NCBI RefSeq assembly: GCF_027925305.1
Contig: NZ_BSDR01000001.1
Coordinates: forward strand, 2,321,001 to 2,385,000
Source: Desulforhabdus amnigena
Lineage (GTDB): Bacteria > Desulfobacterota > Syntrophobacteria > Syntrophobacterales > Syntrophobacteraceae
DNA: 64,000 nt
Reading direction: 5' to 3'
Numbering within the stretch: the first letter of the stretch is position 1; the number at the start of each line of letters is the position of its first letter. Below the pieces are notes generated by a model. The model did no database searches. It was given only the letters and a program-made list of their open reading frames with translations, and was not told the origin of the DNA. Below, piece by piece: positions 1 to 8,759 of this stretch. Both the position numbers and the translations under genes were made by a program.

Positions 1-149
1 TCCATCACTTTGCCGTTTCCAACGGCCAGGACTTCGCCCTGAATGGGTTTTTCCTTGGCGGTATCGGGAATGATGATGCCACCTGCGGTCTTGGTTTCCT
101 CTTCCAGGCGTTTCACAACAACACGGTCATTGAGCGGTCTAAGCTTCAT
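1..149 (-). CDS. groES: Co-chaperonin GroES (10 kDa), partial
   Basis: Only the N-terminal ~49 residues are inside the window; the gene continues past the left edge. The reading begins [14 protein letters not shown] and continues through [13 protein letters not shown] and [10 protein letters not shown], the canonical GroES mobile-loop region and beta-barrel start. GroES caps the GroEL folding chamber in the cytoplasm. The ATG at 149 has a strong ribosome site (AAAGGAG) about 8 bases upstream. A CIRCE operator lies about 90 bases upstream, so heat-shock control by HrcA is expected. groEL should follow outside the window. Identification is firm despite truncation. Confidence 0.96.
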   Translation of the reverse strand, partial: MKLRPLNDRVVVKRLEEETKTAGGIIIPDTAKEKPIQGEVLAVGNGKVM

Positions 150-239
150 TTTGTGGACTCCTTTCGATTCTTCTAATGAATTCAAGCAAATTTCCAGACA
201 ACTAAGCTTGCTGATCCCAATGAGGATTTAAAGATCCTA

Positions 240-266
240 TTAGCACTCGCTTTCAATGAGTGCTTA
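240..266 (-). promoter_or_regulatory. CIRCE operator (HrcA binding site) for groES
   Basis: TTAGCACTC, nine spacer bases, then GAGTGCTTA. The known CIRCE consensus is TTAGCACTC-N9-GAGTGCTAA, so the left arm is perfect and the right arm differs at its penultimate base. It lies between the end of pilS and groES, in the 5' leader of groES, as expected for HrcA repression of the groE operon. Confidence 0.92.
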
Positions 267-280
267 TAATCACCTTTGGA

Positions 281-2026
281 TCAGTTGGCAAGAGGGAAAG
301 AAGCATCGGAAGGGAAAAAAAGTGAAAAGGTCGTCCCCGCGTTCTCATGGCTGGAAATTTCTATGCGGCCTCCAGCCTTCTCCACCAGTTGATAGACGAT
401 CCCAAGACCAAGGCCGGTCCCTTTTTGTTTTGTGGTGAAGAAAGGCTCGAAAACCCGGTCCCGAATGTCGGGTGGAATCCCTTCTCCCGTATCGCGAATC
501 TCCACCCGCACTTCATCCTTACCGGAATCCCTTGCGCCGCAACGACTCACACCGATGGTCAGATCCCCCCCCTCCGGCATGGCCTCCAGTGCGTTCAAAA
601 TGATATTCCAGAGAATCTGCCGGATATGATGGGAGTCCACCAGACACGAAGGATTGGATTCAAAGAGCGTGTGGACCCGGTGAGCCGGCGAAATCTTGTC
701 ACGCGCCCTAAGCAGGGTGAGGATTTCCTGTATGACGGCGCAAAGGGAAACACTCTCAAGATTTTCCGTCGTGTGAACGCCTTTGGCAAGCCATAGAAAA
801 TCCTTGATCAGGCCGTTGATCCGGTCGATTTCCCTTTTCACGATATTCACGAGTTTCGACTGTAGGGGGTCGGAATCCCCTCCGGATCCGAGCATTTGAA
901 CGGCTCCGCTCATGGCTGCCAGGGGATTTTTGATTTCATGCGCTATTTCGGAAGCGATCCGCCCGGCAAAAGCCAGACGCTCCACCCGCTGCACATGTTC
1001 TTCCATGGCCTTCAGGTGAGTCAGATCCTGAAAGATGAAGACCCATCCGGAGGCTTCCCCCTCCCCTTTCTGGAGCACGGAAACGGTATACCCCAGGCAC
1101 AACTCTTCGCCCATCGGCTTTTGGTACCGCACCTCCCTGCGTTCCATCGTATCCCGGGAGCCGGTATGCTGGGTGGGAGGAATCTCACGGCGCCAGGCCC
1201 GGGGGTCCAGGAGCGGAAAAACTTCGGTGAAAGGGCGTCCTTCCAGTTCCGTTTCGGAAAGCGACAGGATCTGGCGCGCAGCATGATTGGAAAAGAGAAT
1301 GGTGCCGCGGGGATCGATGGTGAGCAGTCCGCTGCTCATACTCTGAACGATGTTGCGGTGCAGGATTTCGAGTTGATGGAAATCCATTTTCTGCCTTCGA
1401 ACCTGCTGGCTCGATTTATGGAGCTCTTCGGCCAGATAGCCGCTCAAATAGGCCACGAGATAAAAGCCTGCGATATTCATGAGTATGGTATGGAAATAGG
1501 CCCCGCTATCCTTCATCTGAAGTGTCTGGGTGAGCACATGCAGGGGAGCGATCCATCCAAAATATTGAAAATCCAGGAGCAGCCCGTAGGAAAGACTACA
1601 GAGGGAGGCGATGAAGATGCTGCCGCGGCGGTAGAGGAGGAGGGCGGCGCTTATGATCACGGGCATGTAGAGAAACGAGAAAAGACTCTCCAGGCCGCCG
1701 GAAAGATAGATGAGGACCGTCACGGCCGTGACGTCGAACAGGAGCTGGCTGTAGGCAAACCGCCGATAGCGGCGAACCCGTTCGAGGCTGAACGCCGCCA
1801 CTATGGTGAAGAGGAAGAGAATGCAGGAAAAGAAATAGAGGGGCTGCAGACGCGCGGAAAGGAGGTCTCCTTCCCGGCCGCCCTGAGCGATGAGCGTCAG
1901 GAAAAGAAAGAGAATGGCCAGAAGAAGGCGGAAAAAGAGCAGCCCCTTGAGCTTCTCCTTGAAAGAAGCGTCGGCTGCCGCGACACTTACGCTCAATTCC
2001 GGTTTCAAAGGTTTATCATGCTCCAC
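281..2026 (-). CDS. pilS: PilS-like membrane sensor histidine kinase
   Basis: 581 residues. The N-terminal ~200 residues hold several hydrophobic helices (for example LLFFRLLLAILFLFLTLIA), followed by a PAS-like region around 225-340, a HisKA motif with the phospho-accepting His in IASEIAHEIKNPLAAMSG, and an HATPase_c domain with the N box (NIILNALEAMPEGG), DTGEGI and GTGLGLGIVYQLV. It is an inner-membrane kinase. It overlaps the end of pilC by 11 bases, so it is co-translated with the type IV pilus genes, matching PilS, which with the response regulator PilR activates pilin transcription through sigma-54. No pilR is visible here. Family assignment is firm; the PilS role rests on context. Confidence 0.85.
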   Translation of the reverse strand: MEHDKPLKPELSVSVAAADASFKEKLKGLLFFRLLLAILFLFLTLIAQGGREGDLLSARLQPLYFFSCILFLFTIVAAFSLERVRRYRRFAYSQLLFDVTAVTVLIYLSGGLESLFSFLYMPVIISAALLLYRRGSIFIASLCSLSYGLLLDFQYFGWIAPLHVLTQTLQMKDSGAYFHTILMNIAGFYLVAYLSGYLAEELHKSSQQVRRQKMDFHQLEILHRNIVQSMSSGLLTIDPRGTILFSNHAARQILSLSETELEGRPFTEVFPLLDPRAWRREIPPTQHTGSRDTMERREVRYQKPMGEELCLGYTVSVLQKGEGEASGWVFIFQDLTHLKAMEEHVQRVERLAFAGRIASEIAHEIKNPLAAMSGAVQMLGSGGDSDPLQSKLVNIVKREIDRINGLIKDFLWLAKGVHTTENLESVSLCAVIQEILTLLRARDKISPAHRVHTLFESNPSCLVDSHHIRQILWNIILNALEAMPEGGDLTIGVSRCGARDSGKDEVRVEIRDTGEGIPPDIRDRVFEPFFTTKQKGTGLGLGIVYQLVEKAGGRIEISSHENAGTTFSLFFPSDASFPLAN

Positions 2027-3233
2027 GGGATACGACGTCGGCCAGCTGGAAGATGGGAAGATACATGGCGATCAGCAACCCGCCCACGGTCACTCCAAGG
2101 AAAACAATCAGCAGGGGTTCCAGAAGCGAGGTCAACGCATCGACGGCCACGTCCACCTCTTCGTCATAAAAGTCCGCGATCTTGTGCAGCATTTTATCCA
2201 ATGCGCCCGTGGATTCCCCCACGGCGATCATGTGGGTCACCATCGGGGGAAAGACCTTCGTCTCCTGCAGGGGATCGGCGACGGGGCGCCCCTCCGCGAT
2301 GCTAGATCTCACTTCCCGAAGGGCTTTTTCGATGACCGTGTTTCCGGAAGCGGCGGCTACAATGTCCAGACCGTCAAGAATGGGAACGCCGCTCGACAGC
2401 ATGGTTCCAAGCGTCCGGGAAAATCTCGCCACGGCAACCTTGCGGAGCAGCATGCCAAAAACGGGAAGGCGCAGGAGCATCCGGTCGGTCACGTCCCGCC
2501 CTTTTTTCGTCCGCCGGATCTGCCCGATTCCCACTACCAGCAACACGATACCCAGCAGAATCCAGTGGAAATAGCTCTGAGCGAACTCGCTGATGCCGAT
2601 GACGAAAAGTGTCAAAGGGGGGAGAGCGGACCCCGCGTCTCTGAAAAGACCCGCAAAGACCGGGATGACATAGATGAGTATCACGGCGACCACGACAACC
2701 GCCACGGTGACCACGATGCCGGGATAGGTCATGGCCCCCTTGACCTTCTTCTTCAACTTGGAGATCTTTTCAATGTACGCCGCCAGACGGTTTAGAATCA
2801 CATCCAGAATTCCTCCCATTTCGCCGGCGGTTACCAGGTTGACAAAGAGAACGTCAAAGACCTTGGGATGCTTTTTGAGGGCATCGGAAAGGGTGGAACC
2901 CTCCTCCACATCCTTTTTGATCGACCGAAGGATGCGGCGGAACGTAGGATTGTCCTGTTGATCCTGCAGGATTTCAAGACATTGCACCAGGGGAAGGCCG
3001 GCATCGATCATGGTGGCGAACTGCCTCACGAAAATGACGATTTCCCTTTCCTTCACCTTTGGCTGCAGGGCGGGAATGTAGTCGGAAATATCCTTGGGCT
3101 TCTCCTTGAAGCTTTTGACGGTAATGCCCCTGCGGAGCAGAAGCTGACGCGCAACGGCGGCATTATCCGCTTCTATCTCCCCCTTCTCCTTTTTCCCCTT
3201 CCGATCGATTCCCTTCCAAATATAAGTGGGCAT
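2016..3233 (-). CDS. pilC: Type IV pilus inner-membrane platform protein PilC
   Basis: 405 residues, the normal length for the GspF/PilC family. Two T2SSF domains are visible: the first begins near FVRQFATMIDAGLPLVQCLEIL, the second near RFSRTLGTMLSSGVPILDGLDI. There are three membrane segments, including one around AMTYPGIVVTVAVVVVAVIL and one at the C terminus (LEPLLIVFLGVTVGGLLIAMY). PilC is the inner-membrane platform on which PilB drives pilin polymerisation. It lies between pilB (61 bases upstream) and pilS (overlapping), forming one minus-strand unit. A GspF of a type II secretion system is the alternative, but the pilB neighbour favours pili. Confidence 0.94.
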   Translation of the reverse strand: MPTYIWKGIDRKGKKEKGEIEADNAAVARQLLLRRGITVKSFKEKPKDISDYIPALQPKVKEREIVIFVRQFATMIDAGLPLVQCLEILQDQQDNPTFRRILRSIKKDVEEGSTLSDALKKHPKVFDVLFVNLVTAGEMGGILDVILNRLAAYIEKISKLKKKVKGAMTYPGIVVTVAVVVVAVILIYVIPVFAGLFRDAGSALPPLTLFVIGISEFAQSYFHWILLGIVLLVVGIGQIRRTKKGRDVTDRMLLRLPVFGMLLRKVAVARFSRTLGTMLSSGVPILDGLDIVAAASGNTVIEKALREVRSSIAEGRPVADPLQETKVFPPMVTHMIAVGESTGALDKMLHKIADFYDEEVDVAVDALTSLLEPLLIVFLGVTVGGLLIAMYLPIFQLADVVSRGA

Positions 3234-3294
3234 TTACTACTCCTTGCTTTGATGGTCGATCAATGAGAGTTCAACTCCTGTTCGCCCGCTCCGC

Positions 3295-4992
3295 CTAATC
3301 CTTGGCCGAACAGCGGAAAACCTCTTCCAGGGAGGTCACCCCCTGCATCAATTTGTTGATGCCGCTCTTTCTGAGAGTCAACATACCGAGTTTGACGGCT
3401 TCCCGTTTGATTTCCGACCCGGGTGCCCCGCGAAGCACCAATTCCCGGATGGGTTCGTGCATGGTCATGACTTCATAGAGCGCTACGCGTCCTCGATACC
3501 CCGTGTGGTTGCAGACGGGGCATCCTTTTCCCCGGAGACACCGGAAAGTTCCCAGCTTGTCTTCCGGAACACCCAGTTCCAGCAGGGACTCAACCGGCAC
3601 ATCCTCTTCCACGGCGCATTCCGAACAAACGCGCCGGACCAATCTTTGAGCGAGAACGAGGTTCATTGCGGAAGCCACCAGAAACGCTTCCGCTCCCATG
3701 TTGAGAAGCCGGTTGATGGTGCTCGGAGCATCGTTGGTATGGAGGGTGCTCAAGACAAGGTGGCCGGTCAGGGCGGCTTTCATGGCGATTTCCGCCGTTT
3801 CATAATCCCTGATTTCCCCCACCATGATGATATCGGGGTCCTGCCGCAGGAAGGATCTGAGGGCGGCGGCAAAGGAGAGTCCGATAGAATCGTGAATTTG
3901 AACCTGGTTGATGCCATAGAGGTTGTATTCGATGGGATCTTCAGCCGTGGAGATATTGCTGGTCACCTTATTCAATTCGGAAAGGGCGCTGTAGAGGGTC
4001 GTCGTCTTGCCGCTTCCCGTCGGGCCCGTCACCAGCACCATACCGTAAGGGAGGTAGATGGCATCCAGAAATTCCTTGTATTGCTGATCTTCGAAACCCA
4101 GCTTGGTCATATCCAGTTGAAGCCCCGATTTGTCGAGAAGTCTCAGCACCACTTTCTCACCAAATAAGGTGGGGACGACGGAAACGCGAAAGTCCATCTC
4201 CCGATTCCTGGCCTTGAGCTTGATACGACCGTCCTGGGGCAGGCGCCTTTCGGCAATATCCAGGCGGCTCATCACCTTGATGCGGGAGATGATCGCATTC
4301 TTGAATTGGTAGGGAGGTTTCATGATCTCATAGAGTACTCCGTCAATGCGAAACCGGACTCTCATGGCCTTTTCATAGGGTTCGATATGAATATCGCTCG
4401 CCTGTTTGCGGATCGCATCCATGAGAATGAAATTCACCAACTTTACGACCGGAGCCTGTTCCGCTGCACTCTCCAGAAAAGTCAGATCCAATTCATCGGA
4501 GGATTCTACAAGGGATACATCCGTTTCTTCCTTGAGCAACCCCAGCACATCGTCCATCTTTTCCTCATCTGCCGAGGATTGCTGGTGGATTATCTTTTTG
4601 ATGACACTCTCGGAAGAAACATGGACCGCAATGTTTCTGCGCGTCAAGAACCGCAGATCATCGATGATGAAGAGATTTCCAGGGTCAGCCATTGCGACGT
4701 TCAGCGTGCCGCCCATCAGGCCAAAAGGAACTACCTGGTATTTCAAGGCAATATCATTTGGAATCAATTCAATGACGTCTTTGGGGATGGAAAGCCTTGC
4801 AAGATTGACTTCAGGCACGCGAAACTGTTTGGCGATGAATTCGGCCAGAATCTCTTCACTGATAGCCCCCAGTTTCACCAGAATGGTCCCGATACGTTCC
4901 CCACTCTGCTGCTGGTCATCCAGTGCCTTCCTGAGCTGTTCACGACTGATCAATCCTGCTGCGACCAGAAGTTCCCCAAGTTTTTTGGTCAC
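3295..4992 (-). CDS. pilB: Type IV pilus assembly ATPase PilB
   Basis: About 565 residues from a GTG at 4992, which reads VTKKLGELLVAAGLI, the usual PilB N terminus, and has AGAAAGG nine bases upstream. An in-frame ATG at 5061 has no good ribosome site. Domains: an N-terminal MshEN/GspE-N module (~1-150), then the hexameric secretion ATPase with Walker [14 protein letters not shown], the Asp box, Walker B IIMVGEIRD and His box LSTLHTNDA. A Cys4 zinc module (CSEC ... CPVC) follows. It powers pilus extension at the inner membrane. The first gene of the pilB-pilC-pilS unit. Confidence 0.95.
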   Translation of the reverse strand: MTKKLGELLVAAGLISREQLRKALDDQQQSGERIGTILVKLGAISEEILAEFIAKQFRVPEVNLARLSIPKDVIELIPNDIALKYQVVPFGLMGGTLNVAMADPGNLFIIDDLRFLTRRNIAVHVSSESVIKKIIHQQSSADEEKMDDVLGLLKEETDVSLVESSDELDLTFLESAAEQAPVVKLVNFILMDAIRKQASDIHIEPYEKAMRVRFRIDGVLYEIMKPPYQFKNAIISRIKVMSRLDIAERRLPQDGRIKLKARNREMDFRVSVVPTLFGEKVVLRLLDKSGLQLDMTKLGFEDQQYKEFLDAIYLPYGMVLVTGPTGSGKTTTLYSALSELNKVTSNISTAEDPIEYNLYGINQVQIHDSIGLSFAAALRSFLRQDPDIIMVGEIRDYETAEIAMKAALTGHLVLSTLHTNDAPSTINRLLNMGAEAFLVASAMNLVLAQRLVRRVCSECAVEEDVPVESLLELGVPEDKLGTFRCLRGKGCPVCNHTGYRGRVALYEVMTMHEPIRELVLRGAPGSEIKREAVKLGMLTLRKSGINKLMQGVTSLEEVFRCSAKD

Positions 4993-5346
4993 TGATTCAT
5001 ACCTTTCTAGGCAGACAAACGACTTGCGCTCTTGAGCGACCTTTCTCGATTCTCGATCCATTTTCTATATCGGTTGAAGCTCTCATTCTCTTGAAACGAA
5101 CTCATCCCTGCGCGACACATTTTGCCTGGAATCAGGGTACCTTCTCTTTTTGTTTGACTTCTTGTATCTCGGTCGTTATGGGATTAAATGGGTCTGCACG
5201 AGAGGACGGCTCATTTTACGGGAGGACTACTGACTCGACATTGTCGGATGACAAGGTGCGGCACCCTCTTATTCATCCAATCATCACCCCATGCAGAGTG
5301 GAAGATTTGTAGATTATCCGGATATCATAGAAAGGAAGTCATCACT
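4993..5346. other. Divergent intergenic region pilB / OFOR
   Basis: 354 bases between the divergent pilB and OFOR genes. A TTGACT at 5154-5159 with 17-base spacing to TATGGG at 5177 is a weak plus-strand promoter candidate. No further gene or repeat was recognised. Confidence 0.4.
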
Positions 5347-6555
5347 GTGGGACAGACACTCATATTGACAGGAACTCAAGCGGCAGCGCTTGCGGCCAAA
5401 CTGTGCCGTGTTCAGGTTGTCGCAGCCTACCCCATTACTCCGCAATCGAAAATCCCGGAAGTTCTTTCCGAATATGTGGAGCGAGGAGAATTGAACGCTG
5501 AATTTGTGCGTGTGGAGAGCGAACATTCCGCCATGGGTGTCTGCATTTCCGCATCCATCGTCGGCGCCAGAGTTTTCACCGCCACGGCGGCCAATGGTCT
5601 GGCTTATATGCACGAACAGCTGCACTGGGCGGCGGGAGCGCGCCTCCCCATTGTAATGCCCGTCACCAACCGGGGGCTGGGAGCGCCCTGGACCATTCTC
5701 AATGATATGCAGGATACGATCGCTCAACGCGACACCGGCTGGATGCAGTTTTATTGCATGAATAATCAGGAAGTTCTGGACCAGGTCATTTTGGCTTACA
5801 GAATCGCGGAGCAGCTTCTGATCCCCACCATGGTCTGCTTCGACGGGTTCAGGCTTTCTCATACCATGATGCCGGTCAACGTTCCTTCCCAAGAAGAAGT
5901 GGACGCATTCCTCCCCCCCTACCAGCCGGCTTACACGCTCGATGCGGAAAACCCGGTCAACATCAATCCGGTGGTCATGACCGACCCCATCCCCGACAGC
6001 GAAGGCAACTTGTGCCCCGGTTACATGGGCTTCAGGCACCGGCTGCAGGAAAGCTTTGAATCTGCATGGCCGGTCATTTCGGAAGCGGCAAAATCTTTCA
6101 ATGAGAGGTTTGGACGCTCGTATGAGGATTGTCTTTACCGGTACAAGACAGAGGATGCCGACTTTTTGTTCGTCACCATGGGTTCCTTGAGCAGCGAAGC
6201 CAGTGAGACGGTGGACCTCCTGAGGGAGGAAGGGTTCAAGGCGGGAGTCATCGGTATCCGTGCCTACAGGCCGTTTCCTGCCAAGGCGTTGGCGCAGGCC
6301 GTCGAGAAGGCCAAAAGCATCGCCGTCGTTGAAAAAGCCATCAGTTATGGTTATGAAGGGGCGGTGGCTACAGAACTGAAAGCGGCCCTTTTCAGCAACA
6401 ACGGCCACAGACCCGTGCTATTCAATTATATAGTCGGACTGGGAGGCAAGGACGTCAAACCGTCCGACCTCCTTGAAATCGCGCACGAAACGACCCGGGC
6501 CGCCGCCGAGGGCACACATCAGGAATGTCCCCGCTGGTTGGGGGCCGGCGTTTGA
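5347..6555 (+). CDS. porA: 2-oxoacid:ferredoxin oxidoreductase (pyruvate type), alpha subunit
   Basis: About 402 residues from a GTG at 5347 preceded by AAGGAAG. An upstream in-frame extension lacks family similarity. The N-terminal domain shows GTQAAALAAKLCRVQVVAAYP followed by PITPQSKIPE, and the VESEHSAMG motif typical of the alpha subunit domain I; later SYGYEGAVATEL and FNYIVGLGGKD fit the domain II end. With the beta subunit it oxidises pyruvate (or a related 2-oxoacid) with CoA to acyl-CoA and CO2, reducing ferredoxin, in the cytoplasm. The beta gene follows after 187 bases holding a hairpin repeat. Gamma and delta (ferredoxin) subunits are not adjacent. Pyruvate specificity is inferred from similarity. 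Confidence 0.88.
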   Translation: MGQTLILTGTQAAALAAKLCRVQVVAAYPITPQSKIPEVLSEYVERGELNAEFVRVESEHSAMGVCISASIVGARVFTATAANGLAYMHEQLHWAAGARLPIVMPVTNRGLGAPWTILNDMQDTIAQRDTGWMQFYCMNNQEVLDQVILAYRIAEQLLIPTMVCFDGFRLSHTMMPVNVPSQEEVDAFLPPYQPAYTLDAENPVNINPVVMTDPIPDSEGNLCPGYMGFRHRLQESFESAWPVISEAAKSFNERFGRSYEDCLYRYKTEDADFLFVTMGSLSSEASETVDLLREEGFKAGVIGIRAYRPFPAKALAQAVEKAKSIAVVEKAISYGYEGAVATELKAALFSNNGHRPVLFNYIVGLGGKDVKPSDLLEIAHETTRAAAEGTHQECPRWLGAGV

Positions 6556-6600
6556 TATCCGTCCGCCATTTCCCCTGCCCCTCTCCCCAAAGGGCAATGC

Positions 6601-6674
6601 TGTTGAATTAAACAAACCGATTCCCCCTTCCTTCAAAGGGGGACTGCTTTAAGACGCTCAACCTTAATTCAACA
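6601..6674. repeat. Nested inverted repeat between OFOR alpha and beta genes
   Basis: Outer arms TGTTGAATTAA (6601-6611) and TTAATTCAACA (6664-6674) are perfectly complementary. An inner hairpin pairs TCCCCCTT (6622-6629) with AAGGGGGA (6636-6643). No T-tract follows, so a simple terminator is unlikely. It resembles the G/C-run palindromic repeats elsewhere in this window and may modulate the alpha/beta transcript. Confidence 0.65.
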
Positions 6675-6742
6675 ACATTTTGGCGAGGGGGGAAGCGAAC
6701 GGGCCTCTATATACCATTAGAAGAAAGGAAAGAAGTAAGATC

Positions 6743-7639
6743 ATGTCGACCACTATCTTGGATCTTCCCGAGCGAGAATATATCCTGCCTGGAACACGCA
6801 CCTGCGCCGGTTGTGGACTGCCCATCGCTTACCGTTATATCCTCAAAGCGCTGGGTCCCAGAACGATCATGACCCATCCGGCTTGCTGTCTCACGATCCT
6901 CCACGGGATCTATCCCAAAACGCCCATTGCCATCAACGCGGTGAACAACACCTTCGCGAGCACCGCGGCATCCGCCTCCGGATTGGTGGCGGGGCTCAAA
7001 GCTACGGGGCAGGATTTCACCGTATTGGCCATGGCGGGCGACGGCGGCACGTTCGATATGGGAATTCAGGCTCTGAGCGGCGCCGCAGAGCGCGAAACCA
7101 ATTTCATCTACGTCTGCTACGACAACGAAGCATACATGAACACGGGAGCACAGCGCTCCAGCGCAACTCCCACCGGAGCGGTCACCACCACCACCCCCTT
7201 CATCCCTAAGGAGCAGCCCAAGAAGGACTTCATCCAGATCATGGAAGCGCATCACCCGGCGTATCTGGCCACCACGTGCTCTTCCTATCCTGGGGATTTA
7301 TTCAACAAGTTTGCCAAAGCCAGGGATATCAAAGGAACGAGGTTCATCCACCTGGCCGTTCCATGCCCTACGGGCTGGGGATTTGCCACGAAGGACACGG
7401 TCAAAGTCGGCCGCATTGCCGTAGAAACGGGAGTCGTCGTGCTTTATGAAGTGGAAAACGGCGAATTTCGGCTCACGGGCAAAAGCCTCAGCATGGCGCG
7501 CAGCGGCCGGAAACGTCCGGCGGAAGAATACCTGAAGCTTCAGAGCCGCTTCAAGAAAATGACTCCGGAACAGATGGCCGATTTTCAGCGCCAAACGGAT
7601 GAACGTTGGGAACAACTTCTGAAACGGGCAGGCTTGTAA
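6743..7639 (+). CDS. porB: 2-oxoacid:ferredoxin oxidoreductase, TPP-binding beta subunit
   Basis: 298 residues from the ATG at 6743 (MSTTILDLPERE), which has AAAGGAAAG upstream; a longer TTG-start reading is less likely. The cluster-ligand motif TCAGCGLPIAYR, a second Cys pair HPACCLTI, the TPP-binding MAGDGGTFDMGIQ and YDNEAYMNTGAQRS are diagnostic for PorB-type beta subunits. It binds thiamine pyrophosphate and a [4Fe-4S] cluster and decarboxylates the 2-oxoacid. The C terminus carries basic helical residues usual for PorB. Paired with the alpha gene upstream; a strong hairpin follows the gene. Confidence 0.9.
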   Translation: MSTTILDLPEREYILPGTRTCAGCGLPIAYRYILKALGPRTIMTHPACCLTILHGIYPKTPIAINAVNNTFASTAASASGLVAGLKATGQDFTVLAMAGDGGTFDMGIQALSGAAERETNFIYVCYDNEAYMNTGAQRSSATPTGAVTTTTPFIPKEQPKKDFIQIMEAHHPAYLATTCSSYPGDLFNKFAKARDIKGTRFIHLAVPCPTGWGFATKDTVKVGRIAVETGVVVLYEVENGEFRLTGKSLSMARSGRKRPAEEYLKLQSRFKKMTPEQMADFQRQTDERWEQLLKRAGL

Positions 7640-7700
7640 AGGGGCGGGGAAATCGAAGCTGGTTCGCTCCCAGGCAAAGGAGCTTTCAGGCAGTCTCTGA

Positions 7701-7736
7701 GAGAGGGGCGGGAAGACGAATCTTCCCGCCCCTCTC
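7701..7736. terminator. Bidirectional terminator hairpin
   Basis: A perfect 16-bp stem, GAGAGGGGCGGGAAGA / TCTTCCCGCCCCTCTC, with a CGAA tetraloop. It sits between the convergent OFOR beta gene and fabH, four bases from the fabH stop codon. The T-tract is modest (ATATTATT). Confidence 0.8.
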
Positions 7737-7739
7737 ATA

Positions 7740-8744
7740 TTATTCTTCCTCCCACCAGCGAACGAGAATGCTCCCCCAGGTAAATCCTGCGCCAAAAGCG
7801 GACAAGACCAGGTAGTCCCCCTTCCGCACACGTTTATCTTCCAGCAGGGCATCGTAGAGGCACAGAGGAATCGTTGCAGCGGTCGTGTTGGCATAGCGGT
7901 CGATATTGATGATGATTTTGCTCCGGTCTATGCCCATTCGATGCGCGCAGGCATCGATGATCCGCAAATTTGCCTGGTGAGGAACGAAGAGAGCGAGGTC
8001 TTTGCCGGAAAGTCCGTTATTTTCGAGGATCTTCACGGAAACATTGGCCATTTCGGTTACGGCATATTTGTAGACCTGTTTTCCTTCCTGATAGACATAA
8101 TGCTCCTTGTTCGCCACGGTTTCGTGGCTGGGCGGGCGCAGGCTTCCACCGGCCTTCATGTGCAGGAAAGCCCCTCCAACGCCGTCAATGCGCTGCATGA
8201 AATCCAGAATGCCGTATCCCTCTTCGGGACAGGGCTGCAACAGCACGGCTCCGGCTCCATCCCCAAACAAGACGCATGTGTTTCGATCTTCATAATCGAT
8301 GATGCTGCTCATGACATCGCTGCCGATGACCAGAACATTCTTGTATCTACCGGACTCGATCATCTGAGCTCCGGTGGAAAGGGAAAAGATGAACCCCGAA
8401 CAGCCGGCGGAAAGATCGAATCCCCAGGCGTTTTTCGCGCCCAGTTCCTTTTGCACCAGGCAGGCCGTGGCAGGAAACATCATATCCGGCGTCACCGTCC
8501 CCACGATGATGACTTCGACTTCTTCCGGTTCGACACCGGCCCTCTCCAGACATTCCTGGGCAGCTCGAACGGCCATATGGGAGTTGCCCCTGCCAGGTTC
8601 CAGAATGCGCCGTTCACGAATGCCTGTCCGGGTAACGATCCATTCATCGCTGGTATCAACCATCTTTTCAAGATCGCTATTGGTTAAACGCCGCTCCGGC
8701 AAGAAGCGGCCCACTGAACGAATATAAGCCGTTCGAACTGACAT
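7740..8744 (-). CDS. fabH: Beta-ketoacyl-ACP synthase III (FabH)
   Basis: 334 residues, normal FabH length. The catalytic triad is visible as Cys115 in DLSAGCSGF, His256 in VPHQANLRI and Asn286 in IDRYANTTAA. The enzyme condenses acetyl-CoA (or another starter) with malonyl-ACP to begin fatty acid synthesis, in the cytoplasm. It is encoded 15 bases downstream of an SDR gene resembling 3-oxoacyl-ACP reductases, so the two are probably co-transcribed. As fabH stands apart from fabD/fabG/acpP, a second copy or a specialised starter-unit role is possible. Confidence 0.93.
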   Translation of the reverse strand: MSVRTAYIRSVGRFLPERRLTNSDLEKMVDTSDEWIVTRTGIRERRILEPGRGNSHMAVRAAQECLERAGVEPEEVEVIIVGTVTPDMMFPATACLVQKELGAKNAWGFDLSAGCSGFIFSLSTGAQMIESGRYKNVLVIGSDVMSSIIDYEDRNTCVLFGDGAGAVLLQPCPEEGYGILDFMQRIDGVGGAFLHMKAGGSLRPPSHETVANKEHYVYQEGKQVYKYAVTEMANVSVKILENNGLSGKDLALFVPHQANLRIIDACAHRMGIDRSKIIINIDRYANTTAATIPLCLYDALLEDKRVRKGDYLVLSAFGAGFTWGSILVRWWEEE

Positions 8745-8759
8745 TTTTCTATCCTCGTT

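Noticed and set aside
4993-5061. Upstream ATG for pilB at 5061
   Set aside because: No ribosome site, and the extra 23 residues do not resemble PilB; GTG 4992 fits the family start.
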